DNA of 64,000 bases from Amorphophallus konjac (lineage: Eukaryota > Streptophyta > Magnoliopsida > Alismatales > Araceae): the NCBI GenBank assembly GCA_022559845.1, contig CM040128.1, positions 270,202,698-270,266,697 of the forward strand, read 5' to 3'. The stretch's first letter is position 1; every line of letters starts with the position of its first letter. Position numbers and translations under genes: made by a program. This document shows, in pieces, positions 1 to 11,628 of this stretch. The notes beneath the pieces were generated by a model. The model was not told the DNA's origin and did no database searches. It worked only from the letters and a program-made list of their open reading frames with translations.

Positions 1-20
1 GTTGTCCTAGTCCCGTGACG

Positions 21-172
21 GTTGTGGTCTACGTTTTCGGGGGAAGCATCACCACAGTTTCTGAATTTAGAGCGTGGACCCTTGGAGCCAACTCTAGTAG
101 CCGACTCTGTGACTCCATAATAATTCACAAATAGGGGTCGACTCTGGTATGTAGCCGACCTTGTACTCAGAT
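21..172. repeat. Left edge of duplicated unit 1
   Basis: This stretch is paralogous to 25,465-25,612, with the same order of words and scattered substitutions. In unit 3 the homologous sequence continues directly into 'gataaagctacgca', which here lies at 10,791, on the far side of the Ty3 element. It is therefore the left flank of the insertion site. Bases 168-172 (CAGAT) are the left target-site duplication. Bases 1-20 do not align with the LTR end that precedes the same flank in unit 2/3. Confidence 0.85.
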
Positions 173-281
173 TATAGCAACCCTGATAAAGTTAAAAGGA
201 ATAAATAAATCAAAATAGATTAAAAGATTTAGTAAATAAACGAAAGAGCTTGGAATAAAAATAATTAAACCCTGATGAAAA

Positions 282-495
282 TAACGCCTCAGATATAGGT
301 GCTACTTTACAAACGCCTTCACCTAAGGCGTGTTTTGAAGAAAGGACGCCCACATGTCAAGGCGTCAAATTTCAAACGACCAAAATAAATAAAAAGGGCA
401 AGTTTGCATAACGTCCTTTGAGTGGACGCGTTTCAACAAGTAACGACGCCTGACAAGGCGTCAATTTAAATTCGACGCCCTTACTTAGGACGCTA
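282..495. repeat. Hairpin-like motif array I in the LTR
   Basis: At least six ~20-bp imperfect inverted repeats follow one another. They have the form ACGCC(N)GGCGT or close variants, with arms of 5-8 bases around 5-11 bases. Examples are arms ACGCCTT at 313-319 and AAGGCGT at 325-331, GACGCC at 345-350 with GGCGTC at 361-366, and GACGCCT near 445 with AGGCGTC near 456. The same array is present in the 3' LTR from about 7,890. No known promoter element accounts for it. Confidence 0.8.
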
Positions 496-1160
496 ATTCA
501 GTTTGAGTTTCGTTCGACCCAGGAGTCTATCCAGGGTAAGCTGATAACTATGAGGAAGAGTTCGAATGTAGTAATAACTCTATCACGGAAGTGTTACTTC
601 CAATCAAACACTAACCCTATTAGGATTTCCAAAATCATATAAAAACCCTTGACTATCAAACCCTAAAGCTATTTGGTCGATCGGCTGCTGCTACGGTACA
701 TAAAGAACAGCATGTTCTTTTTCCTTTAATCTGTCTATCAAATTGTGAAGAATATTGATGATTCTTCATTCTCTTCTGATTCCAGGTTGAAAGCTTTTAT
801 CATCTGAAGAACGGGTAAGTTCTTCTCCTTCTTTACCTTCTATTAGTTCTTACGAAGAGTAATACCTTCGTTTTATTCTGCCTCTACAGGTTGCCTGTAG
901 AAGTGAAACCGATCGGTTGAAGAATTGAGGGTTCTTCATCCACGTACATCATCTGCAACTTCTCCTTCATCTTCTTCTTCCGGTGATCACTCTGTTACAG
1001 ACAGAGCATCGTCTCTTCACCAGATCTTTCACGTTTCATCAAAAGGTAGGTTTTCTCAAGCACTGTAGCCCAAATCACCATAATAACTATGTTAAACCAT
1101 ATATATTAGTTCATGCATATAGTTTTCGCAAGTTTTAAATGTTTCTATTATTGGAAAGAA

Positions 1161-1735
1161 ACGCCCTTTCCAAGGGCGCTGCTTTAATACGCGACCCAGA
1201 CAAGGGCGCTACCTTGAAAGAAACGACCATGACCAGGTCGTCAATTCCAGATTCGACGCCCTGTACACGGACGTCAATTTTCTCAATTGTTAATTACCCA
1301 TGTTAATTATCCAATATCCACTTAAACATGATTCTAAAATCAGTGCATGATCATATCCCGATATTTTTTTCCTGTCATGACCATGTCTCTTGTTTCTAGA
1401 AATTATATACTTGAAATCTGAAAATTTTTGAATTCACAACCCTGTATAGGTCGTCTCTCACTTGACTAACGCCCATGTTCAGGGCGTGAATTGAAAAGTA
1501 ACGCCCCTGTCTAGGGCATGTTTTTGATAAATTTCTGAATATATATACTACAAAAATAGAAGTAAAGAATGAACGACCACTGTATACGTCGTCAACTTGT
1601 AAATAAATGTCCCTTACCAGGGCGTGTTTTTGATAAAATACGGAAATATTGAAATCTTGTAAAAATGTAAAATAGATAAACGCCCTTACTGAAGGCGTTA
1701 ATTACTTGAGTAGTGACTTTACTTAAGTCGTTATT
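1161..1735. repeat. Hairpin-like motif array II in the LTR
   Basis: About ten more short inverted repeats of the same design. Examples are ACGCCCTT (1161-1168) with AAGGGCGC (1172-1179), ACGACC (1223-1228) with GGTCGT (1236-1241), ACGCCC (1469-1474) with GGGCGT (1482-1487), and the pair around 1680-1700. Arms vary between ACGCC, ACGACC and ACGTC but stay self-complementary within a pair. The array is repeated in the 3' LTR at about 8,765-9,335. Confidence 0.8.
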
Positions 1736-3178
1736 TTCCTGTAAAAATCTTTTTACCTGTTTCTGACAACCGATGGTTTCAGTATATCTATATATATATA
1801 TGTATATCGGCACTATATCTCCACTCCGTGAGTATAGTCTCACGTTTCATGATGTTTTATCGATCACCCTCAATTCTCCTTGACATACAAGCTCTCCATT
1901 AGACATTCCGTTCCTTTGGACTAGCGAGTTAGTCATAGAGACCTCCGTAAGACTCCTCGAGCCTTGGATTCCCTCAAGGCCAACTGAGCTGGTTGTACCC
2001 TAAAAACCCATTACATTATTGAATGCCATGTCACTCTAAAGGAACATGGTATACCGGCCCTTATGATATGCAAAGAGTATATCATGAGAATTCTTAATGG
2101 GATGATGATATCATGCCATTTGTTGATGTTCTTGTGGACCTCAATTCTATAATAAGAATGAGGGTATCTTGCCTTTGATATACTGTTCATGTGGACCTCA
2201 ATTGTCATGGTACCCGAGTTAAGGGAACCTAATTCCACCTAGTTTCATCGTTCATCGTGATTGTACCGTTGTTATCGCCTATCTATGTCCAATGTCGTAT
2301 TTTTGGACTCCATTCTCTCAAAGTTATCCTACGTGTCTACAAGCTTAAATTGTTGAAATTCCATATTGGCTATATATATATACAAGAGTGGATGTCAAAA
2401 ATACATGATAAATGCCTGCGCATTTAGGGCCCGATCTGGTCCTGGGAGGAGCACCCGAAAGTACTTGTGCCCATGGGAGTTGAATGATAAGGTATCTGGC
2501 ATTATACCGAGTGCATGACTAGCGTGATTGGACATTCCACACAAATCTTGTACTTGACTCGTACTTGACACGACATGAATTGCGTGACCCGAGAAAGGGT
2601 AATTACTTGCTTGTTTGAAACATGATAGCCAAATTCTTGACATGACTTGTTAAAAGTTCTTGCTTGAATATCTTGTTAGCTTTTCTTGAAAGCTCATGGC
2701 TTGTTCAAATTGCTATCTTATTGCTATACTCTCTTTCTACCTTGTCGTTTTATACAAGCATGCATAGCTATAGTACATACATGAAAGATGTAATTATTTA
2801 AACCCCTTGCTAGCGCTTGAGATATAATTTCCTACTGAGCGTTCGCTCACTCCGTGTTTGTCCCTTACTTTTCAGGTAAGTCCTACGAAGAAGGTCAATC
2901 TGATGGGAAAAGTCAAGAGTGAAAGAGCTAGAGCTTTTCCAAGTGTCATCTAGTCTTTTTCCTATTTTCTTAAGTCAACTATGTACTTTTCCTTTTTGAT
3001 TGAATAGAGTATTGGATTTGTAATAGTCTATCCATTATGAAATAAAGGATTGGGTTATCTTTACTTTTGCGCATCTCTGTTTTGGTGTCGAATACACTAC
3101 TACTCTGATTGACATGATTGATATAAACTCGTCACGCATCTCCGGGTATCTTCCGCTCTCGGGGCGTGACAGTTTTTG

Positions 3179-3190
3179 TGGTATCAGAGC
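3179..3190 (+). other. Primer binding site (tRNA-iMet type)
   Basis: TGGTATCAGAGC lies 7 bases after the end of the 5' LTR. This is the standard plant retrotransposon primer site complementary to the 3' end of initiator tRNA-Met. It starts minus-strand DNA synthesis. Confidence 0.95.
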
Positions 3191-3344
3191 CTAGGGTATT
3201 CAATTCCTAGGAAAACCCAAGTCCAAGGATATGTTCAAACCTTTAACCAATGAGATTGGGTAGAACCAAGGGTTGAGTTAATATAAAAACTTAAAAGCCC
3301 TTAACGCGAGTATATACTAATCTAGTTATTATAATTGTAGGATA

Positions 3345-3758
3345 ATGGCTGCCGAACGTGCTCAATGGCGCAACATGCAGCGTACACTGCAAGGCATGAC
3401 TCAAGTGCTACAACAAGTAACACTAGGAGGTGGACAACGAGCAGGAAGTCTCCACCAGACTTTCAAGAACATGAACCCGCCCAAGTTCACAGGTTCTACT
3501 GATCCAGATGACGCTGAACACTGGATTAGGGAAATACAACGAATATTCCGTGTTATGCAATGCACGGATCAAGATAAGGTCTTATTAGCTACTTTTCAGT
3601 TAGAAATGGATGCTAGATGCTGGTGGGAATCAATAGAGGCTACTATAAATCAAGATCAGGTTTCGTGGGAGGAATTCGTTGAACACTTCAACGCAAAATA
3701 TTTCTCGGACCGAGTTCAGGAAAAGAAGGCTGCAGAATTTGCTGCATTAAAGCGATGA
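3345..3758 (+). pseudogene. Chromovirus gag, N-terminal part (ends at a nonsense codon)
   Basis: Encodes the N-terminal capsid part of Gag, which packages the element RNA in cytoplasmic particles. The start at 3345 is the first ATG after the primer site and leads into the usual plant Ty3 Gag sequence ('FTGSTDPDDAEHWI', 'ARCWWES', 'EEFVEHFNAKYF'). A TGA at 3756-3758 interrupts it just before the conserved SVAEYE motif, and the same frame continues downstream. The stop is one transition from a sense codon. Read with the next two entries as one broken gag-pol gene. Confidence 0.93.
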
Positions 3759-3761
3759 TCT

Positions 3762-6700
3762 TTGTCAGTGGCCGAGTATGAGGCCCAATTCTCTAGATTG
3801 TCTCGGTATGCTAAGCATCTAGTTAGCACCGAGAAAATGAAAGCTAGGAGGATTCTTAATGGGCTCAGGCCCCAAGCTATTACTCAACTGGCGCCGATGG
3901 ACATTCAAGTCTACTCGGAGATAGTACGCCGAGCTCAACTATTAGAAGATGCCACGGAACTGTCTGATAGGATTCGTGGTAAGGATAAGAAGGAACAAGT
4001 TACAGGTTCGGGTTCCTTTAAACCCAACTTCAAAAAGAGGCCTAGTAATGGAGGTATTCCCTCGCAAGAGCAAAAGTTCAAGAAGACCAAGCCCTTCTCT
4101 ATCACCACTACCTCTCCAAATACAGTGTGCAAACATTGTGATAAAGCGGGTCATAGAGCAGAAGAATGCTGGAGGAAACTAGGAGCATGTCTCCGTTGTG
4201 GGAGTCGTGAGCATCGGATTCCCGATTGCCCACTACTAAATAATCAAGCCGATGACGGAAAACGCCCAGTAACCAAGAATGCTCGTCTTCATGCAATCAA
4301 GGAGACCGAGCAAGAAGAAGAAGGCGGCTTAGTGGAAGGTACATTGAAAGTTTGTTCCAGGAATGCATATGTCTTAATTGATACTGGTGCATCGCATTCT
4401 ATTGTTTATAAGAAGTTTGCTGACCCATTACCCCTAGAACCGGAATGGATAAAGTTAGTTTTGTCTACTCCTCTGGATGATGAGACTGATATTACACATC
4501 ATTACCAAAACTGCGAAGTATTGGTTCAGGGTAGAAATCTCCCTATTGATCTCATATGTTTAGATCTGAAAGAGTATGATGTTATACTAGGGGCAGACTG
4601 GTTATCCAAGTATCAGGCAACGGTTGATTGCCGCAATAGTAAGGTTACATTCAAGGAATTTCCAGAACTAATCTTCACTAGCCCCAAGGGTCGGAGCAGA
4701 TCCCCTCTTATTTCAGCTCTCCGAGCTAGCAAGCTCATCAGGAAAGGATGTGCATCTTTTCTTGCCTTTGTCACAGTTAAAGAAGCTAAGGAAGCTAAGC
4801 TAGAAGACATTCCAGTGGTACAAGAATTTTCGGACGTGTTTCCGGAAGATTTGCCGGGATTACCCCCGCAAAGAGAAGTGGCCTTCACCATTGACTTAGT
4901 CCCTGGTGCTGGTCCGATTTCAAAGGCACCTTATAGAATGTCACCTGCTGAACTCAAGGAGTTAAAGAAGCAATTGATGGAACTCATTAAGAAAGGATTC
5001 ATTAGACCAAGTACTTCCCCGTGGGGAGCGCCTATATTATTTGTAAAGAAGAAAGACGGATCCATGAGGTTATGCGTCGACTATCGACAATTGAATCATC
5101 TCACTATCAAGAACAAGTATCCACTGCCGAGAATCGATGAATTGTTTGATCAAATTTCAGGATCCATGTACTTTTCCAAAATTGATCTTAGGTCCGGATA
5201 TCACCAACTAAGAATCAAGGATGAGGATATTCATAAAACTGTATTCAGAAGCAGGTATGGTCATTATGAATTTGTTGTTATGCCTTTCGGACTAACGAAT
5301 GCCCCTGCTGCCTTTATGCAGTTAATGAATAGTATATTCAGGCCTTATTTAGATCAATTCGTGGTGGTCTTTATTGATGATATATTGATTTATTCCAAGA
5401 CCAAGGAAGAGCATGAGGAACATTTGAGGATTGCATTACAAATATTAAGGACAAACCAATTATATGCAAAACTTAGCAAGTGTGAATTCTGGCTTGAAGA
5501 AGTGACTTTTCTCGGACATGTTATATCAAAGGATGGCTTGTCTGTAGACCCATCAAAGGTTGAAGCTGTAAGGAACTGGGAAAGACCGACCAATGCTAGC
5601 GAGATCCGAAGTTTCTTAGGTCTTGCCGGATATTACAGACGATTCATCAAGGATTTCTCTAAAATCGCCGTGCCACTTACGAGGTTAACTCGCAAGGAGA
5701 TCCGTTATGAATGGGATGAGGAATGTGAGAGAAGCTTCCAAACTCTCAAGGATCATCTTACTACAGCTCCTATCTTAGCATTGCCAATTGAAGGAGAAAA
5801 GTTCGAGGTATACACTGATGCTTCTGGCATTGGCCTCGGGTGTGTTCTAATGCAACAAGGGAAGGTTATAGCCTACTCTTCTCGTCAATTAAAGAAGCAT
5901 GAAGAGAACTACCCCGTCCATGACTTAGAATTGGCCGCGGTAGTATTTGCACTCAAAATATGGAGACATTATCTTTATGGAGTACAGTTTATTGTATACT
6001 CCGATCACAAGAGTCTCAAATATCTTTTCTCACAGAAGGAACTAAATATGAGGCAAAGACGATGGCTGGAATATCTCAAGGACTTCGACTTCAATATACA
6101 ATATCATCCCGGAAAGGGTAATCATGTAGCAGATGCCCTTAGTCGAAAGCCGAGAGCACTGTTAGCCAATTGTCTGATTCAAGAATGGAAATTGCTGGAA
6201 CAATTCTCTGAACTCAATATAAGCATGGACACGGACCCTAGATGTGTCACATTATCTCATGTAAGCATACAATCAGATTTATTGTCTGAAATACCAGCAC
6301 TTCAGAATGATGATCCTACATTAGTAGAAATCAAGGGCAGATTAGAAGGACAATCGGATTTCCAATTAGCTTCTGATGGAAGATTAATGTTCAAGAATAG
6401 AACTTGCATACCGGACTGCCCAGAATTGAAGAAGAAGGTCTTAGATGAAGCTCATAGGTCAAGGTATACGATTCATCCTGGATCTACCAAGATGTACCAA
6501 GATGTGAAAAAAAAAATTTGGTGGCCCAACATGAAAAGGGAAATAGCAGACTATGTATCACGTTGTCTCACATGCCAACAAGTCAAGGCGGAACACCAAA
6601 AGCCTGCTGGAAAGTTACATCCTCTAGATATCCCTAAATGGAAGTGGGAGGATATTGGTATGGATTTCATCATGGGTTTATCTAAATCAAAAAGAGGACA

Positions 6701-7154
6701 TGATGGAATATGGGTTATCATTTACCGATTGACTAAATCAGCGTATTTCTTGCCAATCAAGAGTCGATGGTCAGTTGATGTCTTAGCTGCACTATACATC
6801 AAGGAAATAGTCAGATTACATGGTATTCCTGTTTCAATCGTGTCTGACAGAGATCCCCGTTTTACTTCTCATTTTTGGAAAGGACTACAACATTCGTTGG
6901 GAACGAGACTTAACTTTAGCACAGCCTTTCATCCTCAAACGGATGGTCAGACCGAGAGAACCAATCAAGTAGTCGAAGATATGCTAAGAGCATGCATTAC
7001 TGATTTTGATGGAAACTGGCATGATCACTTGCCTCTGGTCGAATTTGCATACAATAATAGCTACCAGGCAAGTATACAACTGGCACCTTTTGAAGCCTTA
7101 TACGGAAGGAGTTGTCGATCACCCTTATGTTGGGACAAAGTTGGAGAGAAATAA
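3762..7154 (+). pseudogene. Chromovirus gag C-terminus, protease, RT, RNase H, integrase
   Basis: Same frame as the upstream gag piece. Two zinc knuckles ([14 protein letters not shown] and [14 protein letters not shown]) near 4128-4235 bind RNA. Aspartic protease has the IDTGAS active site near 4380. Reverse transcriptase has the PFGLTNAP and FIDD motifs (FIDD near 5371). RNase H retains TDAS, its glutamate and SDHKSL. Integrase has the H-H-C-C zinc domain (6450-6590) and the D-D-E core ending in QTDGQTER. The catalytic residues I can check are present. The frame ends at TAA 7152-7154 just after the integrase core, although family proteins continue. The initial 3762 ATG is only where the frame reopens after the upstream stop, not a true start. 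Confidence 0.95.
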
Positions 7155-7169
7155 CTGTTAGGTCCAAAA

Positions 7170-7697
7170 ATGGTAAGGGACACTACCGAGAAGATACAAT
7201 TGATCAAAGAAAGACTGCAAGTTGCTCAGTCTAGACAAAAGGCTTATGCTGACACAAGAAGAAGAGATCTTGAATTCCAAGTTGGAGATCATGTATTTCT
7301 CAAGATATCGCCTGGACGTGGAATACGAAGATTTGGTGTTAAGGGCAAGCTTACACCAAGATTTATCGGACCTTTTGAGATACTAGAAAGAGTTGGCGAG
7401 GTTGCTTATCGCATCGCATTGCCACCTCAACTGTCCGAAGTACATAATGTGTTCCACATATCTATGTTGAAGAAGTATGTACATGACCCATCACATATTA
7501 TTGAGTATGGAGACCTAGTGATCCAGAAAGATTTCACATATAAGCAGAAGCCCATACGAATACTAGATCGAGAAGTACGAACCCTAAGGAATAAGGTTAT
7601 TCCCATGCTAAAAGTACAATGGAATAAGAATTCAGAACATGAAGCTACATGGGAGACCGAGGAATCTATGAGGAAACAATTTCCAGAGTTATTTTAG
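7170..7697 (+). pseudogene. Chromovirus integrase C-terminus with GPF module and chromodomain
   Basis: Third in-frame piece of the same polyprotein. It contains the integrase C-terminal 'GDHVFLKISP', the GPF/Y module 'FIGPFEILERVGEVAYR', then 'HNVFHISMLKKY'. The last ~45 residues ('ILDREVRTLRNK', 'LKVQW', 'EATWE', 'FPELF') form the reduced chromodomain typical of Tekay/Del chromoviruses, thought to steer integration to heterochromatin. The true stop is 7695-7697. It is separated from the rest only by the TAA at 7152. Confidence 0.92.
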
Positions 7698-7763
7698 AAG
7701 GTATGAACTCTACACTCTCCATATGTAAATATATGTTATGAATTGGGGGACCAAATTCTTTTT

Positions 7764-7776
7764 AAGTAGGGGAGGG
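7764..7776 (+). other. Polypurine tract
   Basis: AAGTAGGGGAGGG directly abuts the TG of the 3' LTR at 7777. Position and purine content identify it as the plus-strand primer. Confidence 0.9.
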
Positions 7777-10700
7777 TGTAGCAACCCTGATAAATTTAAA
7801 AGGAATAAATAAATCAAAATAGATTAAAAGATTTAGTAAATAAACGAAAGAGCTTGGAATAAAAATAATTAAACCCTGATGAAAATAACGCCTCAGATAT
7901 AGGCGCTACTTTACAAACGCCTTCACCTAAGGCGTGTTTTGAAGAAAGGACGCCCACATGTCAAGGCGTCAAATTTCAAACGACCAAAATAAATAAAAAG
8001 GGCAAGTTTGCATAACGTCCTTTGAGTGGACGCGTTTCAACAAGTAACGACGCCTGACAAGGCGTCAATTTAAATTCGACGCCCTTACTTAGGACGCTAA
8101 TTCAGTTTGAGTTTCATTCGACCCAGGAGTCTATCCAGGGTAAGTTGATAACTATGAGGAAGAGTTCGAATGTAATAATAACTCTATCACGGAAGTGTTA
8201 CTTCCAATCAAACACTAACCCTATTAGGATTTTCAAAATCATATAAAAACCCTTGACTATCAAACCCTAAAGCTATTTGGTCGATCGGCTGCTGCTACGG
8301 TACGTAAAGAACAGCATGTTCTTTTTCCTTTAATCTGTCTATCAAATTGTGAAGAATACTGATGATTCTTCATTCTCTTCTGATTCCAGGTTGAAAGCTT
8401 TTATCATCTGAAGAACGGGTAAGTTCTTCTCCTTCTTTACCTTCTGTTAGTTCTTACGAAGAGTAATACCTTCGTTTTATTCTGCCTCTACAGGTTGCCT
8501 GTAGAAGTGAAACCGATCGGTTGAAGAATTGAGGGTTCTTCATCCACGTACATCATCTGCAACTTCTCCTTCATCTTCTTCTTCCGGTGATCACTCTGTT
8601 ACAAACAGAGCATCGTCTCTTCACCAGATCTTTCACGTTTCATCAAAAGGTAGGTTTTCTCAAGCACTGTAGCCCAAATCACCATAATAACTATGTTAAA
8701 CCATATATATTAGTTCATGCATATAGTTTTCGCGAGTTTTAAATGTTTCTATTATTGGAAAGAAACGCCCTTTCCAAGGGCGCTGCTTTAATACGCGACC
8801 CAGACAAGGGCGCTACCTTGAAAGAAACGACCATGACCAGGTCGTCAATTCCAGATTCGATGCCCTGTACACGGACGTCAATTTTCTCAATTGTTAATTA
8901 CCCATGTTAATTATCCAATATCCACTTAAACATGATTCTAAAATCAGTGCATGATCATATCCCGATATTTTTTTCCTGTCATGACCATGTCTCTTGTTTC
9001 TGGAAATTATATACTTGAAATTTGAAAATTTTTGAATTCACGACCCTGTATAGGTCGTCTCTCACTTGACTAACGCCCCTGTTCAGGGCGTGAATTGAAA
9101 AGTAACGCCCCTGTCCAGGGCGTGTTTTTGATAAATTTTTGAATATATATACTACAAAAATAGAAGTAAAGAATGAACGACCACTGTATACATCGTCAAC
9201 TTGTAAATAAACGCCCCTTACCAGGGCGCGTTTTTGGTAAAATACGGAAATATTGAAATCTTACAAAAATGTAAAATAGATAAACGCCCTTACTGAAGGC
9301 GTTAATTACTTGAGTAGTGACTTTACTTAAGTCGTTATTTTCCTGTAAAAATGTTTTTACATGTTTCTGACAACCGATGGTTTCAGTATATCTATATATA
9401 TATATATATATATATGTATATCGGCACTATATCTCCACTCCGTGAGTATAGTCCCACGTTTCATGATGTTTTATCGATCACCCTCAATTCTCCTTGACAT
9501 ACAAGCTCTCCATTGGATATTCCGTTCCTTTGGACTAGCGAGTTAGTCATAGAGACCTCCGTAAGACTCCTCGAGCCTTGGATTCCCTCAAGGTCAACTG
9601 AGCTGGTTGTACCCTAAAAACTCATTACACTATTGAATGCCATGTCACTCTAAAGGAACATGGTATACCGGCCCTTATGATATGCAAAGAGTATATCATG
9701 AGAATTCTTAATGGGATGATGATATCATGCCATTTGTTGATGTTCTTGTGGACCTCAATTCTATAATAAGAATGAGGGTATCTTGCCTTTGATATACTGT
9801 TCATGTGGACCTCAATTGTCATGGTACCCGAGTTAAGGGAACCTAATTCCACCTAGTTTCATCCTTCATCGTGATTGTACCGTTGTTATCGCCTATCTAT
9901 GTCCAATGTCGTATTTTTGGACTCCATTCTCTCAAAGTTATCCTACGTGTCTACAAGCTTAAATTGTTGAAATTCCATATTGGCTATATATATATACAAG
10001 AGTGGATGTCAAAAATACATGATAAATGCCTGCGTATTTAGGGCCCGATCTGATCCTGGGAGGAGCACCCGAAAGTACTTGTGCCCATGGGAGTTGAATG
10101 ATAAGGTATCTGGTATTATACCGAGTGCATGACTAGCGTGATTGGACATTCCACACAAATCTTGTACTTGACTCGTACTTGACACGACATGAATTGCGTG
10201 ACCCGAGAAAGGGTAATTACTTGCTTGTTTGAAACATGATAGCCAAATTCTTGACATGACTTGTTAAAAGTTCTTGCTTGAATATCTTGTTAGCTTTTCT
10301 TGAAAGCTCATGGCTTGTTCAAATTGCTATCTTATTGCTATACTCTCTTTCTACCTTGTCGTTTTATACAAGCATGCATAGCTATAGTACATACATGAAA
10401 GATGTAATTATTTAAACCCCTTGCTAGCGCTTGAGATATAATTTCCTACTGAGCGTTCGCTCACTCCGTGTTTGTCCCTTACTTTTCAGGTAAGTCCGAC
10501 GAAGAAGGTCAATCTGATGGGGAAAGTCAAGAGTGAAAGAGCTAGAGCTTTTCCAAGTGTCATCTAGTCTTTTTCCTATTTTCTTAAGTCAACTATGTAC
10601 TTTTCCTTTTTGATTGAATAGAGTATTGGATTTGTAATAGTCTATCCATTATGAAATAAAGGATTGGGTTATCTTTACTTTTGCGCATCTCTATTTTGGT

Positions 10701-10785
10701 GTCGAATACACTACTACTCTGATTGACATGATTGATATAAACTCGTCACGCATCTCCGGGTATCTTCCGCTCTCGGGGCGTGACA
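7777..10785 (+). repeat. 3' LTR of the chromovirus
   Basis: Begins TGTAGCAACC and ends GCGTGACA, matching 173-3171 throughout, including both hairpin-motif arrays. A TA microsatellite near 9394-9416 is longer than in the 5' LTR. It is followed by the CAGAT duplication and then by unit-1 flank. Confidence 0.95.
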
Positions 10786-10904
10786 CAGATGATAAAGCTA
10801 CGCATGTATTTTTGTTTCCGCTTCCGCCCGTACGTGTGTACATCAGGTTTCTGCTACGAGGTATGTCCTCCAACTCTGGACTTATTTGTTATATATATAT
10901 TTGT

Positions 10905-10916
<12 letters not shown>

Positions 10917-10998
<82 letters not shown>
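10917..10998. repeat. (TG)n microsatellite, about 41 units
   Basis: Uninterrupted TG dinucleotides preceded by a TA-rich tract. The equivalent site in unit 3 (25,644-25,679) is shorter and interrupted. Apparent reading frames of repeated Cys-Val across it are artefacts. Confidence 0.98.
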
Positions 10999-11000
<2 letters not shown>

Positions 11001-11526
11001 TTTATCCAACAATAAACATCAAAAAAACATTTAAGTTAGTCAACTTCAGTTCTCAATCATTCTTCTCGAACAAACAAGTTAGAGCACTAAATTGAGGTCA
11101 CTTAGTTTTTTCTAAACAACAACTATATCAGATATAAGCATAAGAATAATTGATTAAGAAAACTAATTTTATGTAAATCTGTTTCTGATATCAATATTTT
11201 GGACTCCAACTGACAGAACTTTAATCTTACATGAAGTTTGAGTAGCATCAAGATGCATATATCTTCCTTAAGACTTTAAATAGCCTGACTTAATAAAACT
11301 GATTATTGTAGATATTCTTTAACTACCATCATGCATATTTCTTCTTGCTGAGCATTAACCTTCCCTCTTCTTTTCTTTTCTTAATAATAAGAATAGAAAC
11401 ATGTTGGCACAAACAAATCAAAAGGATATTGCTAATGATTTACACTTTTCTGATAGCGCTGGTTCAAATCAAAAAAACTCAACTACATTTTCAAAATTGG
11501 TATTTCAATGGGAGATAAATACTTAC
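10999..11526. other. Unit-1 spacer with MND1 intron
   Basis: Paralogous to 25,680-26,175. No gene seen. The part next to 11,526 reads on the minus strand as intron following a GTAAGT donor of the MND1-like exon. Confidence 0.6.
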
Positions 11527-11628
11527 AGAGGTGCCTATTTTGTCTTTCAAAACAAGGCCATCATCCACCAAACTTTTAACAACATCCTTCACAGACTGGC
11601 TGATGACACCTTTCGCACAACCAAACAC
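11527..11628 (-). pseudogene. MND1: Captured exon of meiotic protein MND1 (unit 1)
   Basis: A 102-nt exon bounded on the minus strand by an acceptor (TTTCAG) and a perfect donor (GTAAGT). It encodes 34 residues including 'KGVISQSVKDVVKSLVDD' and 'KDKIGTS', the conserved winged-helix region of MND1, partner of HOP2 in meiotic strand exchange. Nothing else of MND1 is recognisable nearby, so this is a gene fragment, not a working gene. It lies about 0.95 kb inside a CACTA terminus at 12,574, as expected of transposon gene capture. An open frame runs from 11,826 through the acceptor, adding unrecognised residues. Identification rests on the conserved motif. Confidence 0.8.

Larger units (their letters stand above)
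173..3171 (+). repeat. 5' LTR of the chromovirus
   Basis: Aligns end to end with 7777-10,785. The 3' LTR begins with canonical TG and ends with CA; the 5' copy has TA in place of the first TG, a single G-to-A change. The LTR carries two clusters of short imperfect inverted repeats (about 282-495 and 1161-1735), a TA-rich microsatellite near 1786-1802, and a long unique 3' half. Transcription signals cannot be placed reliably. Confidence 0.95.
173..10785 (+). mobile_element. Complete Ty3/gypsy chromovirus (Tekay/Del-like)
   Basis: Full-length LTR retrotransposon: two ~3.0-kb LTRs, a tRNA-iMet primer binding site, gag, protease, RT, RNase H, integrase, a GPF module and a C-terminal chromodomain-like segment, then a polypurine tract. 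CAGAT flanks it at 168-172 and 10,786-10,790. The paralogous locus at 25,608-25,613 has a single CAGAT with no element, which proves the boundaries. Integrase after RNase H, the chromodomain and very long LTRs fit the Tekay/Del clade of plant chromoviruses. Two in-frame stops break the polyprotein, so this copy is probably not autonomous. The LTRs differ by scattered substitutions and short AT-repeat length changes, so insertion was fairly recent. Confidence 0.96.

Noticed and set aside
282..1735. The LTR motif arrays as a CRISPR-like array or as tRNA or other RNA genes
   Set aside because: Plant nuclear context, no constant direct repeat with spacers, and arms vary between copies.
10728..11034. 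Open frames of repeated Cys-Val across the TG microsatellite (also near 42,540-42,650)
   Set aside because: Pure dinucleotide repeat translated; no domain, no conservation in unit 3 where the repeat is short.
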